Source: Hormoscilla sp. GUM202
Lineage (GTDB): Bacteria; Cyanobacteriota; Cyanobacteriia; Cyanobacteriales; Desertifilaceae
Direction: 5' to 3'
NCBI GenBank assembly: GCA_005518205.2
Contig: RFFC02000002.1
Coordinates: 1 to 64,000, forward strand
Length of the DNA: 64,000 bases
Numbering within the stretch: the stretch's first letter is position 1; each line of letters opens with the position of its first letter. Below the pieces are notes generated by a model, which saw only the letters and a list, made by a program, of their open reading frames with translations, was not told the origin of the DNA and searched no databases. Below, in pieces: positions 1 through 8,947 of this stretch. A program made the translations under genes and the position numbers.

Positions 1-60
1 CTCTTCAAGTATAACAATTTTAGTTTAATTTGACGAGTATTTATTTGATAGTTTAGCAAC

Positions 61-651
61 TCAGGTACCGAAGAGCCTGATTTTTTTGCCCCCAAATTCA
101 AAATGCATCTCGGGGCTGTCTGGGGGATTCTGTGCTTTTACCTCCAAGACGGCAGACATACGCCGTTTACCACCGAAGATGCCTAGCCATTTGGCCATTG
201 GACCTTTGGCACCGTCAGCGGCAATCACGAACGCTGCTTGTTCCGCAACTGGTTCCTTGCTGGTACTGACTTGCCATCTGTCATGGGAAAATTTGATGCC
301 AGTAACTTCTGCATTGTCTTGCAGTTCGGCTCCCTGCTGCTGAGCTTGCTCGATCAGAAAATGGTCGAATTTGTCTCGCTGTACCATCCACATTGGTTCT
401 GCTCTTAGACTCACTTCTACCGCATCGGACATCTGCCAGCTGTAACGAATTTGGTCTACTTTCAGGGAAATCGCAGGTTCAAAGTCAAATTCAAACCATT
501 GGCCGATCGCGGGTGACACCCCGCCGCTACAGGGTTTATACCGAGGCAGTGTTTCTTTTTCCAGGATTAATACCGATCGTCCCCGCTTTGCCAAATGATA
601 GGCTGCTGTTCCACCGGCTGGTCCAGCACCGACGATAATGCAATCATACAT
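61..651 (-). pseudogene. Truncated geranylgeranyl-reductase-like FAD oxidoreductase
   Basis: The 196-residue product starts with MYDCIIVGAGPAGG, a Rossmann FAD-binding motif. It continues with the PRYKPCSGG segment typical of the geranylgeranyl reductase/ChlP-like family of flavoproteins that reduce prenyl chains. A second FAD-contact segment, VIAADGAKG, lies near residue 145. Family members are usually about 370 residues or more. Here the frame ends at a TGA inside what should be the substrate domain, just after the segment MHFEFG, and nothing coding follows towards position 1. The last residues (GKKIRLFGT) do not look native, so the 3' half was probably lost by insertion or deletion. The family call is from motifs; loss of function is inferred from length. 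Confidence 0.7.
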
Positions 652-877
652 AATACTGAGTTTTGACTCCTATGTAAAAACAATTCTCTGGCAGATGTTT
701 GAGTATAATTTCGTATCTTTCGCTTCCCTTCCGGGTTATTTGGCGGATAATTACTGATGCTTTTGTCCTCATTCCCTGACTGAGTACAACTATTATAGGT
801 GATCGGGAGCATGTCAAGTTGGTAAATAAATATTTGATATTATCATTCTTAATTACATGTTACATGACAAGATAATA

Positions 878-934
878 ACTAACAACAACTAACTATTAGC
901 AACTAACAACTAACAACTGACAACTAACAACTGA
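878..934. repeat. STRR-type heptamer repeat (TAACAAC/TGACAAC)
   Basis: The stretch is built of imperfect 7-bp units TAACAAC and TGACAAC and ends in a TGACATGCTCC motif. The same units recur at about 31,998-32,046. Heptanucleotide arrays of this kind (STRR) are known from intergenic DNA of filamentous cyanobacteria. The rest of 652-1046 shows no gene. Confidence 0.75.
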
Positions 935-1046
935 CATGCTCCCGAGGAGCGCGCCGGAACGTTCCAATTCCTTGTTGCACTGAATGCAAAGCTTTTGTCA
1001 AGAGATTATAATGGTCGATCATCAGGTTTAATCCATCTGTGCTACT

Positions 1047-1250
1047 ATGAATTGGCAAGTTCGCATTCTCTACGCTAACGGAAATCAGCAAGTGCTGCGC
1101 TCTTTCAAGAAGCGAGAAACCGCAATCAGATGTGTTGATGCAATTTATGCTGCTTGGGGTTATCCGATGCACCTTGCCTATGTTGTCCGTCCCGCCGATT
1201 TTTCGGACTGTACTCAGGCCGATCCTGCTACTGTCAGATCGTCCGCCTGA
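1047..1250 (+). CDS. Small conserved cyanobacterial protein, function unknown
   Basis: This 67-residue protein begins MNWQVRILYANGN and contains RSFKKRETAIRCVDAIYAAW and HLAYVVRPAD. It resembles a short hypothetical protein that I recall from many cyanobacteria, so I treat it as real rather than as an open frame by chance. It is basic in the N-terminal half and has no membrane segment or signal peptide. It is monocistronic, facing the frr-pyrH pair, with a strong hairpin between them. No function can be assigned. The start is the ATG at 1047; no clear ribosome binding site precedes it. Confidence 0.55.
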   Translation: MNWQVRILYANGNQQVLRSFKKRETAIRCVDAIYAAWGYPMHLAYVVRPADFSDCTQADPATVRSSA

Positions 1251-1307
1251 CCCCGACTGCCGATCCCGTAGGACCGGTAGCCCGGTGCAGCCATGTGTTT
1301 TATCCGG

Positions 1308-1363
1308 CGATGTCACTTGACAAGGGTGTATAAATAGAATATCACCCTTGTCAAGTGACATCG
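1308..1363. terminator. Perfect 21-bp inverted repeat between convergent genes
   Basis: Arms 1308-1328 (CGATGTCACTTGACAAGGGTG) and 1343-1363 are exact reverse complements around a 14-nt AT-rich loop. It lies between the small gene at 1047 and frr, which converge on it. It could act as a bidirectional terminator but has no T-tract, so it may instead be a mobile palindromic repeat. Confidence 0.5.
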
Positions 1364-1465
1364 ATTGTCGGTTTTTAGAGAGTGGGGTTCGATCGCTTAG
1401 CCTCTGGGCAGGATAATCCCCCCTAAATCCTTCACCCCTTTGGACTGATGGGAAGGTAATCGCCA

Positions 1466-2014
1466 TCAAACTGTAGTAATTTCTTTTTCTTTTTTGGCCA
1501 GTAATTCGTCAATTTCGGCGATATACTTGTTAGTAAGCTTTTGAATTTTATCTAGCTTGTCCCGCTCTTCGTCTTCAGAAATCTCACCTTTTTTTTCTTG
1601 TTTGCGGACAGACTCTACCGCCTCCCTGCGGTTGTTCCGAATCGAGACCTTGCCTTCTTCTGCGTACTTAGCGGCGAGTTTGACAAATTCCTTGCGCCGA
1701 GCGCTCGTCAGGGGCGGAATATTCAGTCGAATTACCTTTCCATCATTATTCGGCATCAGACCCACATCTGACAGAGAAATTGCTTTTTCAATCAGATTTA
1801 AAATCCCCTTATCATAGGGTTGAATCAAGAGCGTACTGGCATCGGGCGCACTAACGTTCGCCAGAGACTTGAGAGGCGTTGGGGTGTCGTAGTAATCTAC
1901 CATCACCTTGTCCAGTAAGCTGGCATTAGCCCGACCTGTGCGGATGGTATTAAAAGCCCGTTGAGTCGCCTCAACTGCGCTATCCATCATAATTTCAGCT
2001 TCATCTAAGTCCAT
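1466..2014 (-). CDS. frr: Ribosome recycling factor
   Basis: The 182-residue product has the standard RRF length. It carries the conserved stretches [30 protein letters not shown] and [20 protein letters not shown]. With EF-G it splits post-termination ribosomes into subunits so they can be reused; it is cytosolic and normally essential. It follows pyrH on the same strand, the usual bacterial order. The gap between the two genes is nearly 200 bp and is filled by a palindromic repeat that may now separate their expression. Confidence 0.97.
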   Translation of the reverse strand: MDLDEAEIMMDSAVEATQRAFNTIRTGRANASLLDKVMVDYYDTPTPLKSLANVSAPDASTLLIQPYDKGILNLIEKAISLSDVGLMPNNDGKVIRLNIPPLTSARRKEFVKLAAKYAEEGKVSIRNNRREAVESVRKQEKKGEISEDEERDKLDKIQKLTNKYIAEIDELLAKKEKEITTV

Positions 2015-2079
2015 GCTAACCTCACGATCTACCCTATTGAGATATTTTCAGCCATTTCTAATCACATTTATAGTACTCC

Positions 2080-2191
2080 GATGTGCGAGGGGCATAAAGA
2101 TGTCTCCACGCCTTGCGCCTCGTTTTCAGGCTCCGCCTGGGAACGCACTACTCCGGAGACATCGTCTGAGCCATACCCCTTGTCGCACATC
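2080..2191. repeat. Nested palindromic repeat between pyrH and frr
   Basis: An outer pair (GATGTGCGAGGGGCAT and its near complement ending at 2191) encloses an inner pair, GATGTCTCC/GGAGACATC. Inside that lies a half copy of the CCGCCTGGGAACG palindrome found at many places in this window. It looks like one palindromic element inserted into another, in a gap that is usually short in pyrH-frr operons. Confidence 0.7.
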
Positions 2192-2207
2192 AGGGGTGGA
2201 TTTTTTT

Positions 2208-2951
<744 letters not shown>

Positions 2952-3202
2952 TTAACTCAAAGAACCTCCCGTGTCTCCTAGGAGCTCCTTAAGCACTACC
3001 CAAGAGACACGACCCACCGATTATTACAGATCCCGATCGCCTAATTTGTCAAGCTTCATTTATAATTCTTTAGTGGCGCCATTGAATCTCGCTGCCCACT
3101 GGATCTGTAGAGGCTATAGTGACTGGTTCTCCCTGAAGTACCTGGCCGATCGCCTGACGTAAGTAAGGCACCTGCACTGGGGCGGCATCCCAGTTTTGCT
3201 TC

Positions 3203-3255
3203 TTGAGAATTGAGAATTGAGAATTGAGAATTGAGAATTGAGAATCGAGAATCGA
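3203..3255. repeat. Heptamer array (TTGAGAA)n
   Basis: About six TTGAGAA units are followed by two TCGAGAA variants, and then by a mirror-type stretch of TCCATTC/GCAATTC words. It is a simple sequence repeat of STRR type. The gap 2937-3850 holds this array, a 15-bp inverted repeat at 3556-3595 and no convincing gene. Confidence 0.85.
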
Positions 3256-3555
3256 GATCTGGGCTATTTTCCATTCTCCATTCGCAATTCTTCATTCGCA
3301 ATTAGCATAATTTAATGCCAAAATGCAAAAGTGAGATGCTCCCCAATTCTCAAACTTGACATGCTCCGGTTGCTGCAAGGCGATCGCCTGTAGAGATAAT
3401 AAAACTTAATATAGAAATTAATATAATTTAACATTTGGGTAACTAATAATGAGATATTTATTGGTAAAGTAGAGAGAGTCTGACTGCTGCCAAGGTAGAT
3501 ATCCTGTCCAACGGTGAAGAAGAGATGAGCAAAATATGATTACTATTCTGTGTTT

Positions 3556-3595
3556 CTTGACAAGTATGATATCCTATCAGATCATACCTGTCAAG
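3556..3595. repeat. Inverted repeat
   Basis: Arms CTTGACAAGTATGAT (3556-3570) and ATCATACCTGTCAAG (3581-3595) pair with one mismatch around a 10-nt loop. The arms share the TTGACAAG word with the hairpin at 1308-1363. A second family of GGGCCCGGCTAC/AACAAAGC repeat sequence follows at about 3729-3750. Confidence 0.6.
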
Positions 3596-3850
3596 GGACC
3601 GGGGATTGCAGTAGAAGGGAAAATAGATGAAAACGATCGCGATTATGCCCAGTTCTACCAGACTCAAAGGTGGCCGATCGCACGGCCCAATTAGCCGCCC
3701 AGAAAATTTAGCCGCCCTCACCCGTGAGGGGCCCGGCTACACGAACAAAGCAATGTCCGGAGCGAAAAATCTAGATTCCCCTCAGGGGCGATCGCCCCTC
3801 AAGAGGTGAGAAAGTATGATATGATTGTTAGATGATACCAGAGATTAGCT

Positions 3851-5029
3851 ATGAAGACAGAAACCATTACTTTTGAAGTTCCTCTTAATCTACTGGCAGC
3901 CTTAAAAATAGGCAGCGCTGAGTTAAAACATCAGATCCGACTGCTGGCAGCGATCGCTTATTTTCAAGAAAAAAAACTATCTCTCGGGAAAGCGGCAGAA
4001 TTGGCCGGAATTAACCGCCTGGAATTTATGGAAATTTTAGCAAGTAAAGGGATAGTGATTTTCGATTATGATGAATCGGAACTGTGCGGAATGTTCGAGC
4101 GTAAGCAAAGATAGCGTGGTTTCAATGACCCGCTAAAATTGTGACAGCTCAAACTGGTTACATTAGCCAGGGAACTGTGGAATTATTGTGGGTCCTAACC
4201 CCATCCTCCAGATACGGGAGGTACACCGGTCCCAACTGCCTCGGAGTGTTATCGCCGGGGGTGGAAAGCAGGGACTTAAATGAAGGCTATCTGGCAGCCT
4301 AAGCCGGAAACGCCACTAGGAAAGGTGCTCATGGTTAACGATAAGTGAAGTTGTACAAGCCTCGTGATCATCAACCAGCGGAATAAGGCTTTTACGCTGG
4401 GCCAAAAGGCAATGGTAGGTGTAGATATCCTTGGTCTGTGGATATCTCGTATTACTACAATCCTCCCGGGGTATTGCAACGACCTAAAAGCATCGTATTG
4501 ATTCCACGGAACGTTATAACCTCAGTGATGCTATCTGCCTCCGGTAGATAAGTTAGATAATAAGCGCAAGCCCACTGGGGAGGGATGTCCTAAAAAGCCA
4601 ACGCTTGGGGTAATGCCTAGGATATGCCGACATAGGACGGTGATAGTAGAATGCGATTGGAACTGTAGTCTGATGAACTAAAAGCCCGCCGATAGCTGGT
4701 TACTGGTAAAACTACTTCTAAAAGAGCGAGCAGAGAGAAATCTCTCGGTTGGTAGGCAATCCACTCGCCACCACGGAATCACACAAGGCTGACGGTAGAG
4801 GATTAGTCTCCTGTTGTACGCCACAGGATAAAGATGAAGAACAAGTCGCAAGGGGACAAGGGGGTAACCCCGACAAATCCCTACCCATGACAACGGGTCT
4901 ATTACCCAGGAGCCGTGTGCGGTGAAAGTCGCAAGCACGGTTTTGAAAGGGAGGGTTGGGAAGCGATTCCCAGCTCGACCCCGACCAGAGGTAGAATTAA
5001 GGGGAATTGCTGCGAGGCGACATAGGTGA
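3851..5029 (+). CDS. UPF0175 antitoxin gene interrupted by a group II intron
   Basis: Exon 1 (3851-4083) encodes a UPF0175-family protein (MKTETITFEVPLNLLAAL...). The central LGKAAELAGINRLEFMEIL is the family's helix-turn-helix-like segment. These proteins are antitoxins for DUF3368 PIN-like toxins. The frame then enters a 903-nt group II intron at a GTGCG boundary (4084). Read through, the protein would end in nine intron-derived residues, CGMFERKQR. Joining 4083 to 4987 restores the frame: ...YDESEL/EVELRGIAARRHR, stop TGA at 5027-5029. This stop overlaps the toxin's GTG start by 4 bp. The rebuilt C-terminus lines up with that of the intact homologue at 7951-8196 (...YGVEDFEQDIKNLREMGRL). 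The family and frame restoration are seen; splicing in the cell is inferred. Confidence 0.8.
4084..4986 (+). mobile_element. Group II intron, ORF-less, full length (903 nt)
   Basis: The element starts with GTGCG, matching the GUGYG 5' consensus. Near its 3' end it carries a domain V hairpin, GAGCCGTGTGCGGTGAAAGT followed by CGCAAGCACGGTTTT (about 4911-4945), then a domain VI-like stem ending at CCCCGACC. No reverse transcriptase frame is present, so mobility and perhaps splicing would need a protein supplied from elsewhere. It lies in sense orientation in the antitoxin gene. A second copy of exactly 903 nt lies antisense at 40899-41801. The two are nearly identical on reading, with visible differences near 4137-4140, which points to recent movement. 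Confidence 0.88.
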
Positions 5030-5460
5030 AGATCAGTAATACCACTTATTTGATTGCTTTTGCCAAGATTGGTCATCTATCTTTGCTACAAAAGATGGTA
5101 GGGACTATAGTGATTCCTACTGCCGTAGCAAATGAAATTGCGGTCTACCCTCAAGGGCAACTAGGGTTTATTGACTTAAACCAAGAAAAATGGATTAATG
5201 TCCAACCAGTAGCCTCTGAACAACAGCTAGATTTGCTCCTACTCACCCTGGATCCAGGAGAAGCTGAGGCGATTGCTTTAGCTTTAGAGCAACAGGCGGA
5301 ACTGCTGCTAATTGATGAGCTGACGGGGAGGAAAGTTGCACAATCACTGAATCTCAATGTTTCTGGGTCTATAGGCATTTTAATTCGTGCGAAGCAATTA
5401 GGAGAAATTGCTGCTGTGAAACCGTTTATAGATGCAATGCTCCAACAGGGAATATTATAG
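5026..5460 (+). CDS. DUF3368 PIN-like toxin
   Basis: The GTG start at 5026 gives MKISNTTYLIAFAKIGHLSL, the N-terminus of DUF3368 proteins, whose D/N-T-S/T motif belongs to a PIN-type nuclease fold. The DPGEAEAIALALE segment (second acidic site) and LLLIDELTGRKVA (third) follow. Such proteins are predicted ribonuclease toxins. The start overlaps the antitoxin stop (5027-5029), which implies translational coupling that only works on spliced mRNA. After the stop at 5460, another frame continues S-K-K-I-I-D-E-V-L-R-Q-V-G-E-A to a TGA at 5504. The native C-terminus may therefore have been cut short by a small indel. The first acidic residue appears as N in SNT, so activity is uncertain. Confidence 0.8.
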   Translation: MKISNTTYLIAFAKIGHLSLLQKMVGTIVIPTAVANEIAVYPQGQLGFIDLNQEKWINVQPVASEQQLDLLLLTLDPGEAEAIALALEQQAELLLIDELTGRKVAQSLNLNVSGSIGILIRAKQLGEIAAVKPFIDAMLQQGIL

Positions 5461-5631
5461 CAAGAAAATTATTGATGAGGTGCTGCGGCAGGTTGGAGAA
5501 GCGTGATTAGTAAGGAGTAGGGTCAATACTTCTCAAATAAGCAAAAAGCAGGAAAAGAAAAAGTAATATTACTTTTCCTAGAAATCAAGTATTTACTCCC
5601 ACAAATGATGCGTTTTGAGAGGGTAAAAACT

Positions 5632-6180
5632 ATGAATCTCATTGTTAAGGATCTCGAATTATTTCAGAACATCGAACCAGAAGCCGTGGCCGGTTATTTA
5701 GAAAATCAAGGCTGGCAGCGGCAAAGACAGATAGATGACCAGGGAATTATTTGGGAAAGTAATGGGAGGACATCCTCTAACGTTCATCTGCTTTTACCGT
5801 TAAATCGAGAAATGTCTGATTTCCCTTTAACTATGAATTTGTTGGTGGAAAATTTAGCCAATATCGAGGGTAAAACGCAGTTAGAAATTATCCAGACTTT
5901 AATCACTAACTTGCCGAATGTTGAAATCCAAGGGTTGATTGCTGGGATTGAATCACCATTAGGCGATCGCCTGAGTGGAGAGATTACTTTAATGGGAGTG
6001 GTAATTAACAAGTTGCATAAGATCGAAGCAGAATTGTTCGATCGGGACTATGTTCTGGCGATTAAAGCTTATCAAGAGCGTTTGCCCGTATCATGTTGGG
6101 GAGATTTGGTCAAGAAAAATAGTAGTTTAATTTTGAAAAATATCCGCAATTTTACCCTTGACGCTGCTTGGTTTAGTTAG
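5632..6180 (+). CDS. Conserved hypothetical protein
   Basis: This cytosolic protein of about 182 residues begins MNLIVKDLELFQNIEPEAVA and contains LENQGWQRQRQIDDQGIIW. I chose the ATG at 5632 because a GAGAGG sequence lies about 10 nt upstream; an earlier in-frame ATG at 5605 is possible. There is no signal peptide and no membrane span. The alternating hydrophobic pattern suggests a globular alpha/beta protein. It follows the intron-interrupted toxin-antitoxin pair in the same direction, across a 170-bp gap. I do not recognise a family with a known role. Confidence 0.6.
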   Translation: MNLIVKDLELFQNIEPEAVAGYLENQGWQRQRQIDDQGIIWESNGRTSSNVHLLLPLNREMSDFPLTMNLLVENLANIEGKTQLEIIQTLITNLPNVEIQGLIAGIESPLGDRLSGEITLMGVVINKLHKIEAELFDRDYVLAIKAYQERLPVSCWGDLVKKNSSLILKNIRNFTLDAAWFS

Positions 6181-6283
6181 GATCGTTTTTGATGATATGG
6201 AGTAATTGGTAGATATCATATCTTGCACCATCTTAAACTAGAGGCTCTGCCTCGGGTCGCTCGTTCCTGGGAACGAGGGGAAG

Positions 6284-7447
6284 GTGAAAATCGATCTGAA
6301 GATGAAAGAATCTATGGTTAAGAATTTAGTGTTCATTGGTGGCGGCCACTCTCACGCGATCGCCCTGCGCCTCTTTGGCCTCAACCCATTACCAGGGGTG
6401 AGCCTTACTCTGATAACGGACCGTTCCCATACCCCCTATTCTGGCATGCTTCCGGGTCACGTGGCAGGCTTTTATAATTTCGATGAATGTCACATTGACT
6501 TGCCACATCTTTGTCAGTTTGCTCGATCCCAGATATATATCGATCGGGCAATTGGTTTAGACTTAGAAAATAATCGGATCCTCTGTGCCGATCGCCCAGC
6601 AGTAAGCTTTGATTTGCTATCCATTGATATTGGCAGCACGCCAGCCAAAATATCCGTACCCGGTGCAGCAAAATACGCTATTGCCGCCAAACCCGTACCG
6701 CAATTTTTGCAAGCTTGGAATCAACTAATATCTGAGACCGCAGAACGGAGAAAACCGATAATTATTAGTATTGTTGGTGGTGGCGCCGGGGGTGTAGAAC
6801 TAGCGCTGACAATGCAACAACGCCTGAGAAAAGTTATCGGCAGAGAAAATGTGAAGATTCATTTATTCCATCGGGGCAGGGAATTGATGAATTCTCACAA
6901 TCTCTGGGTGCGCCAACGTCTGGAGAGAATTCTGATTCAGCGCGGTATCCAGTTGCACTTACAGGAAAATGTTTGCGAAGTAAAACCAGCAGGAGTGATG
7001 TGCGAGTCGGGTTTGACCGTTGAGTGCGATCGCATATTTTGGGTAACGCAAGCATCAGCACCCAGTTGGTTGGGGGAATCGGGGTTGACAACGGACTCGA
7101 AAGGTTTTATCCTCGTAGAATCTACCCTGCGATCGGTCTCTCACGGGCAGGTATTTGCCGCTGGGGACATTGCCACGATGAAGAATTATCAGCGTCCGAA
7201 AGCGGGAGTATTTGCAGTCCGTCAGGGAAAACCATTGTTTGAGAATTTGCAGCAGATGTTGCTGTCCAAACCTCTACAACCCTATCTACCTCAGCAGGAG
7301 ATTTTGGGTTTGATTGGCACCGGTGATGGACGGGCGATCGCCTCTCGGGGGAACTGGGGTTGCGGTCCCTCAAAGCTGCTGTGGGTTTGGAAAGATTATA
7401 TCGATCGCAAATTTATGCGCCTGTTCGGCGACTTGCCGCGAACGTAG
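6284..7447 (+). CDS. Pyridine-nucleotide-disulfide oxidoreductase (SelD-type N-terminal domain)
   Basis: The 387-residue product is a two-dinucleotide-fold flavoprotein. It has an FAD motif VFIGGGHSHA near residue 17, an NAD(P) motif IVGGGAGGVELA near 165, and the FAD-closing segment GQVFAAGDIATM near 293. This sequence type forms the N-terminal half of cyanobacterial NADH dehydrogenase/selenide-water dikinase (SelD) fusions. Here it stops after FMRLFGDLPRT with no SelD domain, directly at a palindromic AGGGTGGGCACC repeat. It may be a stand-alone oxidoreductase or a truncated fusion. The GTG start at 6284 has a GAGGGGAAG sequence before it; ATGs at 6302 and 6314 are alternatives. Confidence 0.75.
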   Translation: MKIDLKMKESMVKNLVFIGGGHSHAIALRLFGLNPLPGVSLTLITDRSHTPYSGMLPGHVAGFYNFDECHIDLPHLCQFARSQIYIDRAIGLDLENNRILCADRPAVSFDLLSIDIGSTPAKISVPGAAKYAIAAKPVPQFLQAWNQLISETAERRKPIIISIVGGGAGGVELALTMQQRLRKVIGRENVKIHLFHRGRELMNSHNLWVRQRLERILIQRGIQLHLQENVCEVKPAGVMCESGLTVECDRIFWVTQASAPSWLGESGLTTDSKGFILVESTLRSVSHGQVFAAGDIATMKNYQRPKAGVFAVRQGKPLFENLQQMLLSKPLQPYLPQQEILGLIGTGDGRAIASRGNWGCGPSKLLWVWKDYIDRKFMRLFGDLPRT

Positions 7448-7558
7448 GGTGGGCACCGCCCACCATCTCTTACTGGTCGTGTAAAAAATTCGGCTGTAAA
7501 CATGCAACAAGATTTACAATTAAATATGTCAGAAGGTAGGGTGGGCACCGCCCACCAT
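7446..7558. repeat. Two copies of a palindrome AGGGTGGGCACCGCCCACCAT
   Basis: Copies at 7446-7466 and 7538-7558 are identical. Each is followed by a similar tail (CTGTAAACATGC / CTGTCAACATGC ... TATGTCAGAAG), so a unit of about 90 bp is imperfectly duplicated. The second copy leads into the start of the DUF1778-like remnant. Confidence 0.8.
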
Positions 7559-7593
7559 CCGCTACCGGTTGTGTAAAAAAATCTGCTGTCAAC

Positions 7594-7833
7594 ATGCCAC
7601 TAAATTTAGAATTCAGTATGTCAGAAGCTGCAAGTATTAAAGTAGTCTCCGGCAGCGATCGCACCCTGGATAAACAGGAAATAGACTCTCATGAAAGGCT
7701 AGTTTTGTCCGATCGCGATCGGGATTTGTTTATATCAGTGATGTCAAACCCGCCTAAACTGAATGGTAAACTAAAAGATGCGATCGCAGAATATCAAGAA
7801 CAGTACGGAAATATAATGATCGATGACATGTAA
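7594..7833 (+). pseudogene. DUF1778 (TacA-type) antitoxin remnant
   Basis: The C-terminal part contains LVLSDRDRDLFISVMSNPP followed by LNGKLKDAIAEYQ. This matches the end of DUF1778/TacA antitoxins, where the S-x-R-D-R-x-x-F and N-P-P motifs contact the acetyltransferase toxin. The N-terminal ribbon-helix-helix DNA-binding part is absent and is replaced by sequence that resembles no antitoxin (SIKVVSGSDRTLDKQ). No GNAT toxin gene follows. It is best read as a decayed antitoxin, although a short peptide could still be made from the ATG at 7594. Confidence 0.5.
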
Positions 7834-7950
7834 CTTTGTGCATAGGCGATCGCCCGTTCGCTCGCAATTTTCGTGCTTCTCTAGTTGCACATAAACTTTG
7901 AAAACTGATGCGCGACTTGCTATAATAAGGATAGTAGAGAGGATGTAGCC

Positions 7951-8196
7951 ATGAGCGTTATTATCACTGACGAAATTTTAACCAAAATTCGCATGACTGA
8001 AGCTGAAATGCATCAAGAAATCGCTGTCATGCTTTTCCAGAAAGAAAAATTCACTCTTGCTCAAGCCAGCCGCTTTGCAAATATGCATCGCATTGCTTTT
8101 CAACATTTACTCGCAAGTCGTCGCATTCCAGTGCATTACGGTGTGGAAGATTTTGAACAGGATATTAAAAACTTGCGGGAGATGGGCAGACTATGA
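7951..8196 (+). CDS. UPF0175 antitoxin
   Basis: The 81-residue product (MSVIITDEILTKIRMTEAEM...) has the UPF0175 core FTLAQASRFANMHRIAFQHL, a helix-turn-helix-like segment, and ends VEDFEQDIKNLREMGRL. These small proteins bind and neutralise DUF3368 PIN-like toxins and probably repress their own promoter. A TATAATAAGG stretch about 30 bp upstream could be the -10 region. The stop overlaps the ATG of the toxin by 4 bp (8193-8196), the usual coupled arrangement. It serves as the intact comparison for the intron-interrupted homologue at 3851. Confidence 0.85.
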   Translation: MSVIITDEILTKIRMTEAEMHQEIAVMLFQKEKFTLAQASRFANMHRIAFQHLLASRRIPVHYGVEDFEQDIKNLREMGRL

Positions 8197-8684
8197 TCGT
8201 TATCAGCGATACATCCCCAATCAATAATCTTGCAGCAATCAACCGACTCGATCTTTTGCAACAACTTTACGGAACTGTTTTCATTCCTGATGCTGTTTAT
8301 AGAGAACTAACCGAGCCCAGTTTTCCTGTTGCTGGCTCGACTGAAGTACAAACGCTTGATTGGATTGAAACTCGTGCTGTTACCAATCGTACCTTAGTTG
8401 ATTCACTCAGCGATGAACTAGATATTGGAGAAGCTGAAGCGATCGCTCTAGCAGTTGAAATTCAAGCAGAGCAAGTGTTGATTGATGAACGTCGCGGTCG
8501 GCTTGTGGCAGCTAGACTTAATCTTCGATACACGGGAATATTGGGGATCTTGGTGGAAGCAAAAAGTCAAGGTTTGATTGCTCAGGTTAAGCCATTGTTA
8601 GATGCTTTGATCGACCAAGCTGGGTTCTGGGTTGCTGAAGCTCTATATAACAGCGTTTTGCGGCTTGTTGATGAGGAACTTTAA
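8193..8684 (+). CDS. DUF3368 PIN-like toxin
   Basis: The 163-residue product starts MIVISDTSPINNLAAINRLD, the canonical DUF3368 N-terminus with the first acidic residue of the PIN active site in SDTS. It continues with LDIGEAEAIALAVE (second acidic cluster) and VLIDERRGRLVAARL (third). It is a predicted ribonuclease toxin held in check by the UPF0175 protein encoded just upstream with a 4-bp overlap. All expected acidic residues are present, unlike in the copy at 5026, so this pair looks intact. Length is normal for the family. Confidence 0.87.
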   Translation: MIVISDTSPINNLAAINRLDLLQQLYGTVFIPDAVYRELTEPSFPVAGSTEVQTLDWIETRAVTNRTLVDSLSDELDIGEAEAIALAVEIQAEQVLIDERRGRLVAARLNLRYTGILGILVEAKSQGLIAQVKPLLDALIDQAGFWVAEALYNSVLRLVDEEL

Positions 8685-8947
8685 TTTTGGTGGCTTACAG
8701 ATCTGAGGACTACAAATTGCCTATAACCAGCGAATATTCTCGCTTTGGCATCCGCCTCGAAGGGATGTTTGGTTCCCTGGGAGACACAGGGAACCAGTGT
8801 AAAATCACCGAGGTTGGGTTTCGTGCCGAAACCCAACCTACGGCTACCGGTTGAGTACAAAAGGTAAAGAAAATTGGGAGTTGACTTTTTATTCAAGTTG
8901 AGCTATAGTAGATCTATGTGGATTTTGCATAAATACCGGGAGGTGGA

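Noticed and set aside
4678-5076. Minus-strand open frames shared by the intron copies (4678-5076, 40764-41207, 44674-44925; also 4276-4479)
   Set aside because: They are frames inside structured intron RNA read antisense; conservation follows from the intron, not from a protein.
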